Below are positions 17,285-26,028 of a DNA stretch of 64,000 nt, one piece after another (position 1 is the stretch's first letter; each line of letters begins with the position of its first letter). This DNA comes from Hydrogenophaga sp. PAMC20947 (GTDB lineage Bacteria; Pseudomonadota; Gammaproteobacteria; Burkholderiales; Burkholderiaceae_C): positions 124,001-188,000 of the forward strand of contig NZ_CP039252.1 of NCBI RefSeq assembly GCF_004795855.1, written 5' to 3'. The notes beneath the pieces were generated by a model. It was not told the origin of the DNA. It searched no databases and was given only the letters and a program-made list of their open reading frames with translations. Both the position numbers and the translations under genes were made by a program.

Positions 17285-18079
17285 ATGGCAAGTTGGACAG
17301 GGCATCGAGGGTTGAGGTGGATGGGCGCCATGCTGGTGTGTGCCTGGCTGGCGGGGTGCGCTGTGCCCCGCGCTGCCCGGGTGCCCATGCCGTCGTTGTC
17401 ATTGCCCGCTGAGGCGGGGCGGGTGGCGCCTGTTCTGATTGTTTTCTTGCCGGGCTCGCAGGAGGTGCCGCAAGACATCGTGGACGAAGGGTTTGTGGCC
17501 GAGGTGAAGCGGCAGGGACTGGACGCCGATGTGATCGTGGCCGATGCCCACATGGGGTACTTCCGCACCGGAACCTTTGAGCAGCGTTTGCGAGAAGACA
17601 TCGTCGCGCCGGCGCGCCAGCGCGGCTACAAATCGGTCTGGCTGGCCGGTATTTCGCTGGGCGGCTATGGCGCCATGCAGTACGCCCGCGCGTACCCGGA
17701 TGATGTGGACGGCATTGTGGCGCTGGCGCCGTTTGTGGCCACCACCGATGTGTTGCGCGAGGTCTCTGACGCGGGTGGTTTGCTGCACTGGCGCTCTTTG
17801 TGGCCGGCACTACCTGGCGACCACCAGCGCGAGCTCTTGCGGTGGCTACAGGGCTATGTTGACCCCGGCTTGAGCCGACCTCCGCTGTACATCGGCTACG
17901 GCGAAACCGACCGTTTGCAGCCTTATGAGCCGCTGATGGTGCCTTTGCTGCCGCCCGATTGGCTGCTGAGCGCACCCGGTGGACACGACTGGACCCCCTG
18001 GAAGCAAATGTGGGTCGATGTGTTGCAGCGCCTGCCATTGCCGCGCCTGCCGGGGCACCAGGCCTCGGTGCAGCGGTAA
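17285..18079 (+). CDS. Lipoprotein alpha/beta hydrolase
   Basis: 264-residue protein. I choose the ATG at 17285, with GGAG 6 bp upstream; the ATG at 17273 overlaps that site. It begins with a lipoprotein signal peptide ending in the lipobox LAGC (Cys25), so it is membrane-anchored in the periplasm. Catalytic elements of an alpha/beta hydrolase follow: nucleophile elbow GISLGGYG, acidic residue region YGETDRLQPYEP, and a C-terminal catalytic His in PGGHDWTPW. The substrate is unknown; an esterase or peptidase-like role is possible. Confidence 0.75.
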   Translation: MASWTGHRGLRWMGAMLVCAWLAGCAVPRAARVPMPSLSLPAEAGRVAPVLIVFLPGSQEVPQDIVDEGFVAEVKRQGLDADVIVADAHMGYFRTGTFEQRLREDIVAPARQRGYKSVWLAGISLGGYGAMQYARAYPDDVDGIVALAPFVATTDVLREVSDAGGLLHWRSLWPALPGDHQRELLRWLQGYVDPGLSRPPLYIGYGETDRLQPYEPLMVPLLPPDWLLSAPGGHDWTPWKQMWVDVLQRLPLPRLPGHQASVQR

Positions 18080-18146
18080 GACGCGACAGCCCTTTTGGTG
18101 GGGATCGATCAGAATGCCGGCTTCCCCGTCTTTTTGAGGTGTTGTT

Positions 18147-18713
18147 GTGCCCTTACCCCAGCCCGTTTCCCGAAAGCCCCTGCACACGCGCCGCGTCGAA
18201 TACCGCGGCTACGAGCGCGAAGATGGCTTGTGGGACATCGAAGGTGAAATGATCGACACCAAGCCACACGCCTTTGAGATCGAAGGCGAGCGGCGGTGGG
18301 AGCCCGAAGAACCCATCCACCACATGCACATTCGCGTGACGCTGGACGACCGGATGGTTATCCGCGAGATTGCGGTGGCGATGGATGCCTTCCCCCACCA
18401 GCCATGCCCCCAGGCGCAGGCGCCCATGCAGCGCATGGTGGGCGAAACCGTCGGCCGTGGCTGGCGCCAGACCATTGAGCGCCACCTGGGTGGCATCCAG
18501 GGCTGCACCCATCTGCGGGAACTGTTGTTCAACCTGGCCACGGCGGCGTTTCAGTCCCGATCGGCTTCTTTCGCACCCCCATCCGACGGTCAACCGCCCT
18601 TGCACCTGGGCAAGTGCCTGGCCTGGGACTTTAATGGGCCGGTGGTTGAGAGGGTGTACCCCCTGTTTTTTCGCTGGCAGCGACCGGCCAGGGCCGTCCC
18701 CGGCGCCGCCTGA
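18147..18713 (+). CDS. DUF2889 domain-containing protein
   Basis: 188 residues. The DUF2889 pattern is evident: HTRRVEYRGYEREDGLWDIEGEM at the start, IHHMHIRVTLDD, a middle MQRMVGETVGRGW and GCTHLRELLFNLAT near residue 130-145. The family is widespread in Burkholderiales, of unknown function, and sometimes lies near aromatic-degradation genes. Translation starts at GTG 18147. No signal peptide or membrane segment is seen. It is convergent with the esterase gene. Confidence 0.85.
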   Translation: MPLPQPVSRKPLHTRRVEYRGYEREDGLWDIEGEMIDTKPHAFEIEGERRWEPEEPIHHMHIRVTLDDRMVIREIAVAMDAFPHQPCPQAQAPMQRMVGETVGRGWRQTIERHLGGIQGCTHLRELLFNLATAAFQSRSASFAPPSDGQPPLHLGKCLAWDFNGPVVERVYPLFFRWQRPARAVPGAA

Positions 18714-18780
18714 CGCCACCCCTACCGATTCGCATTCCAAGTGAGAACGACGCCGCTATTGCTTTGAAGGCGAGCCGGTA

Positions 18781-19971
18781 TCAGTCGACCAGGGTGGCGT
18801 AGGCCAGGTTGCGAAACAGGTTGCGGATGGGATCGCGCTGGTTGGGTGCCTGGGTCATGAGAATCCCGAAGAAGTCTTCGGCGGGATCCACAAAAAACGT
18901 GGTGCCCGCGATGCCGCCCCAGTGGTAGGTGCCCACCGATCCCGGCATGGCCGACACGCCGGCGTGGGTGCGCACCGCAAAGCCCAGGCCAAAGCCATGA
19001 CCGGGCGGGAGCAGGGGATCGTCGCTGGGGATGCTGCCCAGGTGGTCGGCGGTCATGTACTCCACGGTGTGTGTGCCCAGCAAGCGGGTGCCGTTCAGCT
19101 CTCCCCGGTTCAGCATGAACTGCAGGAACCGGGCGTAGTCGGAAGAGGTGGACATCAGCCCGCCCCCGCCGGCCTCCAGCGCGGCGTCCTTGCGAGGATC
19201 CAGCACCCGCATGGGGATGCCGCCGTCGGGGTCGTGAGCGAAAGGCTCGGCGATGCGGGCGTGTTTGGCTGGCGGCACCGAGAAAGCGGTGTCGTGCATG
19301 CCCAGTGGCGCAAAGATGGCGGTCTGCAAATGCTGGCCCAGTGTCTGGCCTGTCAGCACTTCGATCAACCGGCCGAGCACATCCGTGGCGCGGCTGTAGG
19401 CCCAGCGTGTGCCGGGTTGGTGAAACAGAGGCAAGGCAGCCAATGCCTGGCAAAACGCGGCATTGCTGCGTTCCCGTGAGCCGATGTTGGCCTGGGCGTA
19501 TTGTTGCTGGACGTGGGCAGTGCCCAGGAACTCGTAGGTCAGGCCTGCGGTGTGGCGCAGCAGGTCTTGAACGGTCGCGGCTTGTTCCGCAGGCCGAAGC
19601 TCGACCGAACCGTTCTGCTCCGTTGCCACCTGTTGTCCGGCGAACGCCGGCAGGTATTTCTCCACCGGATCGGTGAGCAACAGCCGGCCTTGTTCAACCA
19701 GCATCATCACCGCCACCGACACCACGGGCTTGGTCATGGAGTAGATGCGAAAGATGGCGTCGCGCGCCATCGCCGGGTCGTGGGCCGGGTTCAGCTGTCC
19801 CACCGCTTCATGCAGGGCAATGCGCCCATGGCGGGCCAGCAGCACCACCGCGCCGGGCAGGTAGCCCCGGTCCACCTCAGCCCGCAGCACGGAAATCAGT
19901 CGGCGGGTGCGGTCCGGGCACAAGCCCAGATCGGTGGGGTCGGCGGTCGGCAGGTCGGTGGTTGACGTCAT
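18781..19971 (-). CDS. Serine hydrolase of the beta-lactamase/esterase family (class C fold)
   Basis: 396 residues without a signal peptide. The S-x-x-K catalytic motif is SMTK in FRIYSMTKPVVS, and a Tyr-Ser motif (WAYSRATDVLGRLIEVLTG) fits the second active-site element; a late His/Gly strand (YHWGGIAGTTFFVDP) supplies the third. This is the EstB-like group, usually esterases acting on small esters, rather than true beta-lactamases. The start at ATG 19971 gives MTSTTDLPTADP directly before the domain. It is divergent from the PACE exporter with about 146 bp between starts. Confidence 0.85.
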   Translation of the reverse strand: MTSTTDLPTADPTDLGLCPDRTRRLISVLRAEVDRGYLPGAVVLLARHGRIALHEAVGQLNPAHDPAMARDAIFRIYSMTKPVVSVAVMMLVEQGRLLLTDPVEKYLPAFAGQQVATEQNGSVELRPAEQAATVQDLLRHTAGLTYEFLGTAHVQQQYAQANIGSRERSNAAFCQALAALPLFHQPGTRWAYSRATDVLGRLIEVLTGQTLGQHLQTAIFAPLGMHDTAFSVPPAKHARIAEPFAHDPDGGIPMRVLDPRKDAALEAGGGGLMSTSSDYARFLQFMLNRGELNGTRLLGTHTVEYMTADHLGSIPSDDPLLPPGHGFGLGFAVRTHAGVSAMPGSVGTYHWGGIAGTTFFVDPAEDFFGILMTQAPNQRDPIRNLFRNLAYATLVD

Positions 19972-20117
19972 CGGGCGTGGCCTGGTGTTGGGTTGGGATG
20001 GATTGGGCGTTGGCGGAGCAGGGGCTCGCGGAGCACAGCATGCCACGCGCGCAGCCCGGGGACAGACGCCGGCTGGACAGGGTTGGGTCTGCCCAGCAGG
20101 CACAATCCGATGGATCT

Positions 20118-20564
20118 ATGGCAATTACTTTGAAACCCATGACCCGCCGCGTGGTCCAGGCGGTGCTGTACGAAGCGCTGGCGGTCGCTTTTGTGGCGCC
20201 TGTGCTGGTGATTCTGTTTGGGCGTTCGCCTGGGTCCACCATGGCGTTGACGCTGGCCATGTCCTTGATTGCTCTGGCCTGGAACTATGGGTTCAATGCG
20301 CTGTTTGAGCGCTGGGAAGTACACCAGGCAGTGAAAGGCCGGTCCTGGCGGCGCCGGGTTGCCCATGGGATCCTTTTTGAAGGGGGGCTGGCGCTCATCC
20401 TGGTGCCGTTCATGGCCCTTTGGTTGGGCGTGGGTCTGTGGGAGGCTTTGCTGGCCGATATCGGCATTCTGTTGTTTTTTCTGGTCTACACGGTGGTGTT
20501 TACCTGGTCTTTTGACCGTGTTTTTGGACTGCCGCTGGCCGCCGCCCGGCCAAAGACCTCGTGA
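20118..20564 (+). CDS. PACE family efflux transporter (AceI-like)
   Basis: 148 residues with four membrane helices in two tandem bacterial transmembrane-pair units, each holding the family signature: first YEALAVAFVAPVLVILF and WNYGFNALFERWE, second FEGGLALILVPFMALWL and YTVVFTWSFDRVFG. The 'WNYxFNxxFExWE' and 'YTxxFxWxFDxxFG' pairs are diagnostic. Known members are proton-driven exporters of chlorhexidine, acriflavine or polyamines. An alternative start is the ATG at 20139. No regulator gene sits beside it. Confidence 0.88.
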   Translation: MAITLKPMTRRVVQAVLYEALAVAFVAPVLVILFGRSPGSTMALTLAMSLIALAWNYGFNALFERWEVHQAVKGRSWRRRVAHGILFEGGLALILVPFMALWLGVGLWEALLADIGILLFFLVYTVVFTWSFDRVFGLPLAAARPKTS

Positions 20565-20772
20565 AGGGTTGAATGGGGTGCCAACGGGGCGCTTTCGCCG
20601 CGTTGGTGGGGGCTGAAAGCGCAAATTCAGTGTTTTGTATGACCGTCGCAGCTTGAAATGAGTGCTTTTTGTGCGCCTTTTTCTGCTTCAGATCCATTCC
20701 GTTTTTGCCGATACTCTTGTTGACATTCGAGACACTTATTTTCAAGTGTATTTCGATGAACGGAGTCCTTTC

Positions 20773-22827
20773 ATGCCCTTTCATTGCCCGCCGCCTTTCT
20801 TCAATCACCGCCGTTCTGCTGGATCGCACCATCCGCTCAAGGTGCTGGTCGCTTGCCTGGCTGGGTTGTGGGTGTCTGGCGCATGGGCCGCATCGGCGGT
20901 CAAACCGGTTGACGCCACCTGGATGTCGCTGGAAGAGTTGATGTTGGTCGAGGTGAGTTCCGCCGCCAAGCGCCCGCAGACGCTGGCCGACACCACCGCG
21001 GCCGCCTACGTGGTGGGGCGAGATGACATACGCCGCTCGGGCGCGACCCATGTGGCCGAAGTCCTGCGTCTGGTGCCGGGGGTGCAGGTGTCGCGCATCG
21101 ATGGCAGCCGCTACGCCGTGAGCATCCGGGGCTTCAGCAACCGCTACAGCGGCAAGCTGCTGGTGTTGCAAGACGGGCGCACCTTGTATTCCCCCCTGTT
21201 CGGCGGCACCTACTGGGAAGCCCAGGATGTGGTGCTCGAAGATGTGGAGCGCATTGAGGTGATCCGGGGCTCCGGCGGCACCCTGTGGGGCGCCAACGCG
21301 GTCAATGGCGTGATCAACATCATCACCCGGCAGGCCAAAGACACCCAGGGCACCTTTTTGGAAGCGAAAGCCGGGTCCCTGGAGCAGGGGGTTGCCCTGC
21401 GCCACGGCACCACGCTGGGCGAAGACGGCCACATGAGGGCTTACCTCAAACTGGATGACCACGAGGCCCTGGATACGCCCACAGGTGAGCAAGCACATGA
21501 CGCCTGGCGCCAGAAACGCGCCGGCTTTCGTGCCGACTTCGGGCCCACCCTGGCCGACCGTATGACGGTGCAGGGCGATGTGTACGAGACCCTTGCCCAG
21601 CAGAGCCTCCTGTATATGAACGAGTCCACCTTGTCTTCGGGCTACGTGCCCGATACCTCCAAGCTGTCGGGGGTCAATCTGCTGGCCCGCTGGCAGCACC
21701 AGGAAGCGCCTGACCGCAGCTGGCATGTCCAGGCCTATGTGGATCAGGCCAGGGTGAGCGGCCTGGTCCAAAAAAGCCAGACCGACACCTTGGACCTCGA
21801 ATGGCAAAGCCGCATGCCGCTGGGCGCCGATCACGACGTGACCTGGGGTCTGGGCTACCGGCTTGCACGCATGAGCCTGGACGGCAATTTCAACATCACC
21901 ATGACGCCCAGCGAAGACAGCCTGCGCACCTACAGCGGCTTTGTGCAAGACGAAATCCGCCTGCGCGACGATTGGCAGCTCACGCTGGGCAGCAAGCTGG
22001 AACACAACGAGATCACCGGTCTCGAAGTGCAGCCCAACGCGCGCCTGCTGTGGCGCGCCTCCCCGACCGACAGCGTCTGGGCGGCGATTTCCCGCTCGGT
22101 GCAAACGCCCTCACTGGCCATCACAACGGTGGATTCCCATGTCGCGACGCAGGAGTTGCCGGTGGTGGGGCCCGCCGTGGTGGCGCCGCGCGGCAACCCG
22201 GATCTGAGTTCGGAAGTGGTCGTTTCCCGTGAGCTGGGCTACCGGGGGCAGCTGACGCCGGCGCTCAGCCTGGACGCTGCGCTGTTCCACAACACCTACA
22301 AGGGCGTGGTTGCCCGTGAGTTCGGTGCGTTGGCGTTCGAGCCTTATCCGGTGCTGCCGGTGAACTTCAGCAACAATTTCAAAGGCACGACCTACGGTTT
22401 TGAGGTGGCGAGCAGCTGGCAAGTCGCGCAAAGCTGGCAACTGAAGGGCAGCTACAGCTGGCTGAACATGAGCCTGAACCCCAAGAGCCCGGGCATCCAG
22501 GCCATTCCGGCCTTTGGCCAAGAGCACAGCTCTCCACAACACCTGTTGCAGCTGCATTCATTGCACAACCTGAGCCACAACCTGGAGCTGGATGCCAATC
22601 TGTATTTCAACAGCAAGCTGGGCTTCCTGACGCCCGACGGACAAGTCGATCTGGGCAGCCACACCCGCCTCGATCTGCGCCTGGGCTGGCGTCCCGCGCG
22701 CAACCTGGAGGTCAGCCTTGTCGGGCGTAACCTCTTGACGCAGCGCAACAGCGAGTACGTGGCTGAAGACGTTATGGCCAGCGAAGTGCCGCGCAGTGTC
22801 CTGTTGCAGGCCAAGTGGACCTATTGA
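20773..22827 (+). CDS. TonB-dependent outer-membrane receptor
   Basis: 684 residues. The start at ATG 20773 has GGAG 7 bp upstream and leads to a signal peptide ending at VSGAWAASA. Next comes a TonB-box-like stretch (SLEELMLVEVSSAAKRPQ), then a plug domain: VPGVQVSRIDGSRYAVSIRG, GGTLWGANAVNGVINIITR. A 22-stranded barrel follows, ending in the aromatic terminus KWTY. It sits at the outer membrane and would import or sense a ligand using TonB energy. The next gene, a YfiR-family protein, starts 2 bp after its stop and is followed by sensor kinases, so I infer that this receptor is the outer-membrane arm of a signalling system. The ligand is unknown; no siderophore or sugar genes are adjacent. 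Confidence 0.88.
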   Translation: MPFHCPPPFFNHRRSAGSHHPLKVLVACLAGLWVSGAWAASAVKPVDATWMSLEELMLVEVSSAAKRPQTLADTTAAAYVVGRDDIRRSGATHVAEVLRLVPGVQVSRIDGSRYAVSIRGFSNRYSGKLLVLQDGRTLYSPLFGGTYWEAQDVVLEDVERIEVIRGSGGTLWGANAVNGVINIITRQAKDTQGTFLEAKAGSLEQGVALRHGTTLGEDGHMRAYLKLDDHEALDTPTGEQAHDAWRQKRAGFRADFGPTLADRMTVQGDVYETLAQQSLLYMNESTLSSGYVPDTSKLSGVNLLARWQHQEAPDRSWHVQAYVDQARVSGLVQKSQTDTLDLEWQSRMPLGADHDVTWGLGYRLARMSLDGNFNITMTPSEDSLRTYSGFVQDEIRLRDDWQLTLGSKLEHNEITGLEVQPNARLLWRASPTDSVWAAISRSVQTPSLAITTVDSHVATQELPVVGPAVVAPRGNPDLSSEVVVSRELGYRGQLTPALSLDAALFHNTYKGVVAREFGALAFEPYPVLPVNFSNNFKGTTYGFEVASSWQVAQSWQLKGSYSWLNMSLNPKSPGIQAIPAFGQEHSSPQHLLQLHSLHNLSHNLELDANLYFNSKLGFLTPDGQVDLGSHTRLDLRLGWRPARNLEVSLVGRNLLTQRNSEYVAEDVMASEVPRSVLLQAKWTY

Positions 22828-22829
22828 AC

Positions 22830-23378
22830 ATGGCGCACCTCGTCACCCTTCGGGGGGTTGCAGTGGGGCTTCTGGCTTTGCTGGGCTGCCTCGCGGGCCC
22901 GGGCGTGGCTCGGGCGGATGCCGTGAGCGAAGCGGCGGTCAAGGCGGGCTTTGTTTTCAATTTCATCAAGTTCACGCAGTGGCCCAATGCCAAAGAAGGC
23001 GATCGTTCGCCGCTGCAGGTTTGCGCCGTTGATGCCAATCCCCTCGATGGACAGCTGGCTGCGCTGAACGGGCGGCCGGTCGGTGCGCGTGCGATCGAAG
23101 TGCAGGTTCAGGTGCCCGCCACCGATCTGAAAACCTGTCAGGTGCTGGTCTTTTCTGGCGCCGACACCAACCGGATCGACACCGTGATCCGCGGGTTGGG
23201 CAATGCGCCTGTGTTGACCATCGCCGATGTGCCGGGCTTTGTGCAGGTCAACGGCATGATCGGCATGCGCCTGGAAGACAACCGCGTGCGCTTTGACGTC
23301 AACCTGGGCGCTGCCCAGCGTGCCGGGTTGCAGCTCAACAGCCAAATGGTGCAGCTGGCCGGGAGGGTGCTGCGATGA
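22830..23378 (+). CDS. YfiR family periplasmic protein
   Basis: 182 residues: signal peptide (GLLALLGCLAGPGVARA) then the YfiR/DUF4154 fold, recognisable from VKAGFVFNFIKFTQWPN, QVCAVDANPLDGQLAALNG, VLVFSGADTNRID and the C-terminal NGMIGMRLEDNRVRFDVNLGAA. In Pseudomonas, YfiR is a periplasmic repressor that holds the CHASE8-bearing cyclase YfiN off until an outer-membrane partner sequesters it. Here the partner is probably the sensor kinase encoded next, whose start overlaps this stop (ATGA), implying matched synthesis. Start: ATG 22830; a GTG at 22815 overlapping the receptor gene is an alternative. Confidence 0.85.
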   Translation: MAHLVTLRGVAVGLLALLGCLAGPGVARADAVSEAAVKAGFVFNFIKFTQWPNAKEGDRSPLQVCAVDANPLDGQLAALNGRPVGARAIEVQVQVPATDLKTCQVLVFSGADTNRIDTVIRGLGNAPVLTIADVPGFVQVNGMIGMRLEDNRVRFDVNLGAAQRAGLQLNSQMVQLAGRVLR

Positions 23379-25645
23379 AGAACTGGCGCGACTGGTCCAT
23401 TGCCCGAAAACTGGGGTGGCTGCTGGCCTTCAACACCGGCGTTGTGGTGCTGGTGGTGGCCATGGTCTTTACCGTGGGGACCGCCTTCAGCCGTTTTGTC
23501 GAGGCGCGCGAACAGGTCAGCGCGCTGGCGGGCATGGTGGGTGAAAACGTTCGAGCCGCACTGGCCTTTGACGATCCGGACAGTGCCTTGCGCACCCTGC
23601 AGGCCTTGCAAAGCAAAGAAGAGGTGGCTGATGCCGTCTTGACCAATGCCAAGGGTGAGGTGTTTGCACAGGTGTCGTTTCAGGACGACGAGGACAACGA
23701 CACGCTGGAGTCGCTGGTCCGGCTTTTCTCCGGCGGAAAGATCAAGGTCTCGCACCAGATCGTGGATGGGTCGGTGCCATTGGGACGCGTGGATTTGTCG
23801 ATTCGCCTGTCGGCCATCTGGATCGAATTGGTTCGGGGTTTGCTGCAGATGACATTGATTGCCGTGAGTCTGGGTGCCCTGGCGGTTTTGCTGGGAACCC
23901 GGTTGCACCGTTTCCTGAGTGTGCCCATTCTGGATCTGGCACGGGTGTCCAATGAGGTCTCACGGGAACAGGATTTCTCGCTCCGCGCGGTCAAGGTGGC
24001 CAATGACGAGGTGGGTGCACTGGTGGATGGGTTCAACGGCATGTTGTCCGAAATTGAGGCCCGCGACGAGGCGCTGCGCCAGGAGCGGGCGACCTTGGAG
24101 CAGCGGGTGGAACAGCGCACGGCAGACCTTTCACAGGCCATGGAGGAGGCCGAACGGGCCAACCGGGTCAAATCGGAGTTTTTGTCCACCGTCAGCCATG
24201 AACTGCGCACCCCTTTGACGGCCATTGCGGGATCGATCGGGCTGTTGTCGGGCGGCGCCCTTGGGGCATTGCCTCCCGCCATTCAGGGCATGCTGGACAT
24301 TGCCCAGAAGAACAGCCAGCGCCTCACATTTTTGATCAATGACTTGCTCGACATGGAGAAGCTGCTGGCGGGCAAATTGCATTTCGACATGGTCGGCCAG
24401 GAGCTCATGCCCCTGGTGGAGCAGTCGCTGGCGGACAACCAGGCTTACGGTGGCCAGTATGGGGTGCGCTATGTGCTCGCCCGGAGGCTGAATGGGGTGA
24501 GTGTGGAAGTGGACGCTCAGCGCCTGCAGCAGGTGATGGCCAATCTGTTGTCCAACGCGGCAAAATTCTCGCCGGCAAATGCCGTTGTGACGGTGGAGGT
24601 GGGAATGCATCAGGGCCGGGTTCGGGTGTCTGTGCACGACAAGGGCGAGGGTGTGCCCGCTGAGTTCCAGACCCGCATCTTTCAGAAGTTTTCGCAAGCC
24701 GACGCTTCCGACACCCGCCAGAAAGGTGGCACGGGTCTGGGTCTGGCCATCACGCGCGAGCTGGTGGAGCGCATGGACGGTGAAGTGGGTTTTTACTCTG
24801 ACACCGGCCAGGGCGCCTGCTTCTACTTTGAATTGCCGCTCTGGAATCCTTACCTGTCTCGCCCTGCGCCCATACCCGCCCTGGCGGGGCTGGACAACAG
24901 GCCACGGGTGTTGGTGGTGGAAGACGACACCGATGTGGCCGACCTGTTGTCCATGATGCTGCGGGAGGCCAATTACAGCGTGGATATCGTGGTCTCCGGT
25001 GCCGAAGCCCTGGCCTATGCCAGGCGCAAGCCCTATGCGGCGATCAGCCTGGATTTGCGCCTGCCCGACGGCTCTGGTCTGGACGTGATCCGGACCCTGC
25101 GCGCCGAGCCGGGGACGGCTTTGATGCCCATCGTCGTGGTGGCAGCCAAGATGGATGAGGGCCGGCGCGAGCTGGGTCGTGATTTTCCGGGCATCGAGTG
25201 GCTGGCCAAGCCCATCGATCAGGCCGCGTTCATCCGGGCAATTGATCGGTCCATTGATCCTGACGCCAAGCCATTGACGCGGGTGCTGCATGTGGAGGAC
25301 GACCGCGAACTGCACGAGGCCGTTCGAGAAATGGCGGGGCGTGGGTTTGAGTTTGCACTGGCGGTCACTTTGCGCGAGGCTCGGGCCCGTGTGGCCTTGC
25401 AGCAGTTTGATGTGGTGATCCTGGATCTGGCCTTGCCCGATGCGTCGGGGTGGGCCTTGCTGCCCGATATCCGGGCCAACCAGCCAAATGCCCGGGTGGT
25501 GGTGCTCACCGGCACCTATGTCGATCCAGATCTGGTTGAACAAGTGGATACTGTGTTGCACAAGTCCAAGGTTTCACCACAGGCCTTGCTGGAGGCCATG
25601 GGAGCCGATCGACAAACCTCAAGATGGGGAGAACTGATGCCATGA
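23375..25645 (+). CDS. Hybrid sensor histidine kinase with probable CHASE8 sensor and two receivers
   Basis: 756 residues. Order: membrane helix (about 14-35), a periplasmic region of about 120 residues that looks like CHASE8 ([42 protein letters not shown]), a second helix (about 157-178), HAMP, a coiled coil, phosphoacceptor His275 in [11 protein letters not shown], ATPase domain ([25 protein letters not shown]), receiver 1 (about 508-620, Asp in [11 protein letters not shown]) and receiver 2 (about 630-745, Asp in [11 protein letters not shown]). The input half resembles YfiN/DgcN, but a kinase core replaces the GGDEF domain. It overlaps the YfiR gene and the following receiver gene by 4 bp each. 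Confidence 0.88.
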   Translation: MKNWRDWSIARKLGWLLAFNTGVVVLVVAMVFTVGTAFSRFVEAREQVSALAGMVGENVRAALAFDDPDSALRTLQALQSKEEVADAVLTNAKGEVFAQVSFQDDEDNDTLESLVRLFSGGKIKVSHQIVDGSVPLGRVDLSIRLSAIWIELVRGLLQMTLIAVSLGALAVLLGTRLHRFLSVPILDLARVSNEVSREQDFSLRAVKVANDEVGALVDGFNGMLSEIEARDEALRQERATLEQRVEQRTADLSQAMEEAERANRVKSEFLSTVSHELRTPLTAIAGSIGLLSGGALGALPPAIQGMLDIAQKNSQRLTFLINDLLDMEKLLAGKLHFDMVGQELMPLVEQSLADNQAYGGQYGVRYVLARRLNGVSVEVDAQRLQQVMANLLSNAAKFSPANAVVTVEVGMHQGRVRVSVHDKGEGVPAEFQTRIFQKFSQADASDTRQKGGTGLGLAITRELVERMDGEVGFYSDTGQGACFYFELPLWNPYLSRPAPIPALAGLDNRPRVLVVEDDTDVADLLSMMLREANYSVDIVVSGAEALAYARRKPYAAISLDLRLPDGSGLDVIRTLRAEPGTALMPIVVVAAKMDEGRRELGRDFPGIEWLAKPIDQAAFIRAIDRSIDPDAKPLTRVLHVEDDRELHEAVREMAGRGFEFALAVTLREARARVALQQFDVVILDLALPDASGWALLPDIRANQPNARVVVLTGTYVDPDLVEQVDTVLHKSKVSPQALLEAMGADRQTSRWGELMP

Positions 25646-26028
25646 ATACTTTAAAGCGCTTGCTGTACGTTGAAGACGAGCCCGATATTCGTGCGGTGGC
25701 GCAGGTCGCACTTCAGCACATTGGCGGTTTTGAACTCAAGGTGTGCGAGTCGGGGGAGCAAGCCGTGAGGGAAGCGGTGGCTTTTGCGCCCGATATGGTG
25801 CTGCTTGACGTGATGATGCCCGGCATGGACGGCCCCGGTACCTTGCGGGCCCTGCGAGCGCTGCCTGAGTTGCGCGCTGTCCCGGTCGCCTTCATGACCG
25901 CCAAGGTTCAACCCAATGAAGTCGCCGAGTTCATAGCGATGGGCGCGGTTGACGTGATCGCCAAACCCTTTAATCCCATGACGCTGGCCGATCAGGTGCG
26001 CGCATTGTGGGAGCACCACCATGGCTAA
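25642..26028 (+). CDS. Single-domain response regulator (CheY-like)
   Basis: 128 residues consisting of one receiver domain: YVEDEPDIR acidic pocket, phospho-acceptor Asp56 in VLLDVMMPGMDGPG, Thr/Ala switch (VAFMTAK) and the terminal Lys in VIAKPFNP. It has no output domain, so it acts by protein contact or as a phosphate shuttle. Its start lies inside the preceding kinase gene (ATGA) and its end overlaps the next kinase by 8 bp. With an Hpt domain in that next protein, it is well placed as an intermediate in a phosphorelay. Confidence 0.88.
   Translation: MNTLKRLLYVEDEPDIRAVAQVALQHIGGFELKVCESGEQAVREAVAFAPDMVLLDVMMPGMDGPGTLRALRALPELRAVPVAFMTAKVQPNEVAEFIAMGAVDVIAKPFNPMTLADQVRALWEHHHG

Noticed and set aside
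15401..17305. Minus-strand open frame of about 630 residues opposite the Bcr/CflA exporter
   Set aside because: His/Arg/Gln-rich, no family; it overlaps two real genes.
18080..18146. GGGGA...TCCCC followed by TTTTT after the lipoprotein hydrolase as a terminator
   Set aside because: Five-bp stem with a loop of about 18 bases is not convincing.
20500..22104. Minus-strand open frame of about 530 residues opposite the TonB receptor
   Set aside because: No domain; the receptor's plug and barrel are clear on the plus strand.
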